Assembly: GCF_003255815.1 (NCBI RefSeq)
Contig: NC_037681.1
Coordinates: 71,361,821-71,425,820 of the forward strand
Origin: Theropithecus gelada
Taxonomy: Eukaryota > Chordata > Mammalia > Primates > Cercopithecidae
Direction: 5' to 3'
Length of the DNA: 64,000 nucleotides
The notes below the pieces were generated by a model. The model ran no database searches, was not told where the DNA came from, and was given only the letters and a program-made list of their open reading frames with translations. The stretch's first letter is position 1; the number at the start of each line of letters is the position of its first letter. A program made the translations under genes and the position numbers. This document shows, in pieces, positions 59,031 to 64,000 of the stretch.

Positions 59031-59353
59031 AGTATCTTGTGAAAGATGAGAACAGCTGGGAGAGTCTAGAGAGGGTTGTATGCTGATAAAATGATGTACT
59101 GAATTATCCATTACAAAGCATTAGAGGAAAATAAAATTCATAATAAGGTAATGTGCACATTGCACACGTGAAAAAAGAATTTAAAAAGGCTGAAGTAGAA
59201 GAAGCAAATTGCATGGAGTTAGCTCATAAACAAGGAAATAAAATCAATAAGGTGGGCAAATAAGTAGGCTCTCATAAGCATCACTGGGCCAGGACAAAGG
59301 TTCTCAGAGACAGACTCCAAATCTACTCAGTTCTAGAAATGCTTCCTTTAGTG

Positions 59354-59384
<31 letters not shown>

Positions 59385-59959
59385 TTATTTTATTTTATTT
59401 TTTACATTTTCTGAGGGAAAGTAGGGAAAATAGTGAATGAAAAGGACATACACTCACAAGTAAGCACTAAATGTTTGGATAGGAAAACATTTTAAACACT
59501 GCCTTTGAATCAGGTTTAAGTAAATTTTGGTCTGCATTGTATTTAAGTGATAGGCTAATTAGCACCTATGATTTCAGAACTTTTACCAAATAAGAAAATA
59601 AAAAGAATTAGCTATTGCACATCTTTTTCTATGTGTGTGCTAACATAAATTTTTAAAATATGAAACAAAGTGAAAGATTAGTATAATTTTGCTTTTTATT
59701 TTAAAATAAATATAGCTTTCTATTTAAATTGTCTTCAGACACATTTCTCTCAATATCTAAAACAATTACTAAACAAGATACATTTCAAAGAATTCATACT
59801 TATATTAAAGAGAAAATGGATAGTAACGTTCACAAGTACCACTGATTCACAATTTCCAAATTAGTTCTATTTAAGTGATTGAGCAACAAATAAGTCTTAA
59901 AAATAAATATTTTTTCTGTAGAAAATACACAAATATATTCCACTCTTGATAGATATCCC
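59031..59959. other. Unassigned; T-rich simple patch
   Basis: A TTTTG/TTTTA-rich simple repeat lies at about 59356-59404. Otherwise nothing recognised. Confidence 0.35.
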
Positions 59960-60720
59960 CTTTGCATAATATAAACCACTCACGGGATGCAGTTAGCCTA
60001 CAGACCCTTTAATGACCTTACAGCCTAATCTAATCAAGCTTAGATTGCAACAGAAAGTAAAGAACACACTCCTATTTGATTAAAACGTGAATGCTGAGAA
60101 AAAGAGAAGAGGGAATAATGTGCCTTGTAAATTTATGATAAGATAATTAGCAACCTTGCTAATGTAGTTCTTCAAATATTAAAGCCTCATTTTCATTCTT
60201 CTTCCCTACCAAATTTAATATACTATGAGAACTCCTTAGCTTAATTATGAAAATAATAATAATAGAGTTAAGGGTCTGTCAATCCAGCTTAAGCCCCTAC
60301 CTAGAATTTAGAACCTGGCATTCTAATTAAACTGCAAATACTTTATTTACAAAGTTATTGTTTATACATTGTAATGAATTAATCTGATTCAATCTCTGAC
60401 TGATTATGGGCTACCGAGCATATTTTCAGAGCGATGAGAGGGGCATACAATTGCATTTCCAACATTCAGTCGCTCAGAATAATTAAAGAAAGTAACTATA
60501 GAAGTCAATAATCAATGTGCACTTGCACCCTGGAGACCTGGGCACCATTACGATTCCAGGAACCTCTCTGGGTTGACATTTTAATTATTTGCATATTAAG
60601 ATCTCTGCAGGCAGGCAATACCTCAAAAGATATGCCAAAACGGCTCCTTCAAATATTATTAAGTTCAACATTGCCAAATATATTTTAGTTGCCAAACAAT
60701 TTTGAAAACTAAAGAGATTA
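59960..60720. promoter_or_regulatory. Candidate conserved non-coding element
   Basis: About 760 bp without recognisable repeats and rich in homeodomain-type cores: TAATTAG (60144-60150), a perfect 18-bp inverted repeat ATTAGCAA-CC-TTGCTAAT (60146-60163), AATGAATTAATCTGATT (about 60372), and TAATTATTTGCAT (60582-60594), which joins a TAATTA core to a POU octamer. The texture is like known developmental enhancers, but conservation cannot be seen from one sequence. Confidence 0.3.
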
Positions 60721-62261
60721 TTTAAAGTCTATCACAAAACTGTTACAGTGAGAAGACTGAGGTAACTACCTGTGACCCTAGGCCATCAGTGCAGACCTGG
60801 GGGTGCTGAATATTCGAAAAAGTGAATCAAAATATTTTTTTTCTGGGAAAAATAATAAAAAGTAACAATACCTACCATCATACAACTACGATAAAATAAA
60901 CGCTTTACAAATAAAGTCACGTAATACTCAATAAATTCTGGTGAATCTTCGTTATTATAATTAATAGCAGAGGCAAAATCAACATTCACATTCCTGATTC
61001 CCACAGCACTACTTTTTCTACGAATTAATGTTCTTTCCTCAACTAGACTGCATAATAAATAAAAAGTCCTGTTTTACCATAAGTACAAATTGTTTTGTCT
61101 ACATGCTAATTAAGTATGCCAAACTGTTTTCTATGCTTCTAGAAGACAAATAATGATTTATGGGTCCTAAAGAGCACTTGGAATAGTGCTGGATCCACAG
61201 TAAATGTCCAGCAATTGGTTATTTATTGCTTGATATAAGTAAGCACACAAAATGAAGGAATCAAACAGAGATTGATGAGTGTGATCAAACTGAGATAGTT
61301 ACTATCTTGGAGGCAAATTTATTTCTTGTATATTTCAAATATATGTCAAATATTTCAGGGACATTTTGAATTGACTTTCCTCCCTGGGTGAATGGCAACA
61401 CTACCCAAAATTTATGGTAAGCCTCATTTTCTCTTATTCCCAACAATGCCTCTCACACACAATGAACAAGAAATGAGAAACAATGTGGTCAGGCTTTCTG
61501 TCATAAATCTGCTTATAGAGCAGGATTTGCTATGCAGAAGAACTGAGAGGAGGACAGAGCCACAAAGTGTGACTGTGCCACCAAACTATATATTTTTTCA
61601 CACACAAAGAAGAGAAAGTAGAATAAGAGGCTAAATGGGAAAGATAAATAACATAGACAGTACTGAGTACTTATTAACATCCAATATATAAAAAAGCTAT
61701 CTGAGTAAACAGAAAAAATATGACTATAGTATTGTATGCGTGTGAAAAAACAGATGCACAAAAATATCAAATGTGGCAATTCATAGATCCTAAATATTTA
61801 AAGGGTATGATTATTATACCTTGGCTCCTTCTCACTCACATTTTAAATATAAAGATGTAGGGAAAGGCGATACCTAAAAAGACTACCATTCCTAAAATCT
61901 TATGATTTCACAATTTTCTGCATAGAAGTAGTTGCTTTTAAAACTCTACTATGTATTTGACCTGTGTGACTCCCTGAGAATGGAATATGCTAGGATCCAG
62001 CAAAAGGAAATTGAGGTTTGGCCTAAGGGCTAAACAAATAAATACGTTGAGACCAGAGGCATAGTCAAAGGTTAGCTCCTTGGTAAGGAAATAGATAATC
62101 CCCCTCTGAAAACTCCAGGTAAATCTAGGGCCCAGAAAAAAATACCCACTTCTCCAGGGTCATGCAAGGCTAAAATAGAGCAGCCTAGGAGTATAGATAC
62201 AAACTGGACTAGCAAGCACCATAACCTCAGAAATTAGAATTTGGTGAGCAGCTTTTCTTTT
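60721..62261. other. Mostly unassigned; possible MIR
   Basis: A MIR-like 3' pattern (plus strand) lies near 60845-60965 ('aacaatacctaccatcatac' then 'actcaataaattctggtg'). Otherwise no gene or repeat. An ATG frame at 61392-61634 has no known domain. Confidence 0.35.
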
Positions 62262-62559
62262 TTCTTTTTTTTTTAATTTTTTTTTTTATTATTATACTTT
62301 AAGTTCTAGGGTACATGTGCATAATGTGCAGGTTTGTTACATACGTATACTTGTGCCATGTTGGTGTGCTGCACCCATCAACTCGTCAGCACCCATCAAC
62401 TTGTCATTTACATCAGGTATAACTCCCAAAGCAATCCCTCCCCCCTCCCCCCTCCCCATAATAGGCCCCAGTGTGTGATGTTCCCCTTCCCGAGTCCAAG
62501 TGATCTCATTGTTCAGTTCCCACCTATGAGTGAGAACATGCGGTGTTCGGTTTTCTGTT
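62262..62559 (-). mobile_element. L1 (primate) 3' end, strongly 5'-truncated
   Basis: From the T-rich tail and 'attatactttaagttctagg' to 'gcggtgttcggttttctgtt'. Only about 300 bp of the 3' end is present. CAGCTTTTC occurs on both sides (about 62249-62257 and 62560-62568) and is a likely target duplication. An internal duplication repeats CAGCACCCATCAACT. Confidence 0.93.
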
Positions 62560-62955
62560 CAGCTTTTCATTAGTAAGATGAATAACAAGAGGGAATACTT
62601 GTTTTAAAATTGCATCAAGCAGACGGAAAAAGAAAGATTAGGTGCAGGCATCCACAATTTGTTTTTACGCTTTTCAATCTTGGAGACCGGAATTCTCCTG
62701 TGCTTTGAATTAACCACACACAAGTGACAGACTATACAGAAGAAAAGTCAAAAAATTAGTAAATAAATAGGGCTGTCTTTATATAATTTGCCATCGTAAT
62801 TTTTCCCTGGATGCTTCCAATGTATCCATAGTTTTATTTATTCATTTGGCAAAATAGGACACCCACATCCTTGGCATAGTTCATGGGCTTGAATTGTAAC
62901 TGGGAAGAAGACAAATATAATTCCTGCTGTGATACTGTGATTTAAAATGAGATAT
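62560..62955. other. Unassigned sequence
   Basis: Nothing recognised. Confidence 0.35.
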
Positions 62956-63690
62956 ATACATTTGGTCTTCATCCCCTTTTCCTGACATATGACTCTTAAA
63001 ATCCTTGAAATCACTGGAGTGATAAGAATATCATTTGTATGCTAATGAATGATTGCTGGCTGGCAGCCTCTAGATAGCTTCAGAATGGGGGTCAGTCACC
63101 ACGACTAAGACCAGAATTAGAGGGTTAAAACTTTCAGCCCCACCATCAACCTCCAAGTAGGTGACAAAGGCTGAAAGTTAAGTGGATAACCAATGACTGG
63201 TGATTTAATCAATCAGGCCTATGTAATGAAGCTTCCATAATAACTCAAAAGGACTGGAGTCAGGGAGTTTCCTGACAGCTGAACATGTGGAGGATCCCAG
63301 AGAGAGTATGGCAGCTCTGTGCCCCTTCTTCCATATGTCTTCATCTGACTGTTTATCTGTATCCTTTGTAATATCCTTTATAATAATCAAGGCAAATGTA
63401 AGTATTAAGTGTGTTTCCCTGAGTTCTGTGAGCTGCTCTAGCAAATTAATCAAAACCAAGGACGGGGTCTACAGCCAGTCATTCGAAACCTGTGCTTGCA
63501 ACTGGCATTGGAAGCGGGTCCGGAGGCAGTCTTTTGAAAATGATCCTTCGACTTAAGGGAACTGACACTTTCTGCTGGTAGACTGTGTCTGAATTGACTT
63601 AAATTAGAGAACACTTGGCAGGTGTCTGTTGGAGAACTGCTTGCTTGATGTATGGGAGAAAACCCCCACACACCTCATGTTAGAGGTGTT
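62956..63690 (+). mobile_element. ERV-type solo LTR, family not named
   Basis: A mid-repetitive LTR that I recognise by blocks: 'tgctggctggcagcctctag', 'ggcctatgtaatgaagcttc', 'tgtggaggatcccagagaga', 'gagttctgtgagctgctcta' and 'ttggcaggtgtctgttggag', ending near AACCCCCACACACC. It reads in the plus sense and carries no internal retroviral part. Assignment to a named family needs a library search. Confidence 0.7.
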
Positions 63691-63924
63691 GTGTTGGCTC
63701 TGCAAGAGTAGGAAAGCCACTTTGACTCTTCCCACATATCTTACATCTGCTCTCATGGAAATCACAGTGGCTATAGACAGAGACTGAATTCTCAAACTTA
63801 AGAAAAATAATATAGTTTGAGAGAGTGATCCATGATTGGAGCTGTAATGAAACTAGAAGATGTGGTTGTGGGGGACTGGGGGAAGGGAAAGAGGGGCCAC
63901 AGGATGGTGGATTCTTTAATTAGA
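63691..63924. other. Unassigned sequence
   Basis: A short G-rich patch near 63870-63900; otherwise nothing recognised. Confidence 0.3.
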
Positions 63925-64000
63925 TGGGCTATTTGGAACATCCTCACTAAAAAGGTAGCATCTGAGCTGAGAGTGAAAGGACAAGAACAAGCTAGTCATG
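63925..64000 (+). mobile_element. L2 LINE relic, runs off the window
   Basis: 'Aggtagcatctgagctgaga' and 'gtgaaaggacaagaacaagc' match the L2 block gaggtgacatttgagctgagacctgaa. The rest lies beyond the end. Confidence 0.62.

Noticed and set aside
61392..61634. ATG-started 80-codon frame
   Set aside because: No recognisable domain, no flanking gene signals; similar frames are expected by chance in 64 kb.

Overview
This is repeat-rich, non-coding nuclear DNA from a primate, and very probably from an Old World monkey (macaque, baboon or guenon group). The young Alu copies read GGCTCAAGCCTG near the start, where human AluY has CTCACGCC. Some also carry AACTAGCCGGGCG, GGGCGAGGTGG or GAGATCCGGCCACTG, which I know as marks of the cercopithecid AluYR branch. 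I see no CpG island, no convincing intact gene, no tRNA, rRNA or snRNA copy, and nothing bacterial or plasmid-like. The window is best read as intergenic or deep intronic sequence built from layers of transposon insertions of different ages.

Layout. Positions 1-7.4 kb hold old MIR/L2 relics, a worn MER5A-like hAT piece, an old minus-strand Alu, and one decayed coding-like stretch (5.73-6.08 kb). A young AluY with an exact 15-bp target duplication sits at 7.5 kb beside a short tandem duplication. From 8 to 15 kb there is mostly unique AT-rich sequence with L2 relics and two small clusters of possible homeodomain/POU/SOX sites. At 15.4-17 kb a primate-age L1 3' end is nested in an older L1M-type relic. 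From 18 to 27 kb there are five Alus (one splitting an MLT1-type LTR), an L2 of about 700 bp, microsatellites and a Tigger-type element. From 28 to 36.3 kb come MIR, L2, two MER20-like elements, an MLT1-type LTR, a full 80-bp MADE1 hairpin and a 320-bp Tigger-type element with TA flanks. An Alu with a scrambled insert (37.0-37.1 kb) is followed by an LTR split by an Alu with a long GAAA tail. A decayed minus-strand coding-like stretch lies at 39.8-40.35 kb. From 40.6 to 54 kb there are MIRs and eight Alus or Alu fragments, including two young ones head to head 68 bp apart (51.56-52.24 kb). An old L1 ORF2 relic at 55.1-57.07 kb is split by a compound microsatellite plus Alu. A MIR at 58.5-59.0 kb is split by a hAT element with a near-perfect 8-bp target duplication. 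The end holds a unique, homeodomain-site-rich stretch (60.0-60.7 kb), a truncated L1, an ERV-type LTR, and an L2 that runs off the window.

Nothing here works together as a gene system. The parts worth a second look are structural: the inverted Alu pair, the MADE1 hairpin, the scrambled Alu, the nested insertions with readable target duplications, two decayed coding-like tracts of unknown parentage, and two or three candidate regulatory clusters. I did not find a new molecular system.
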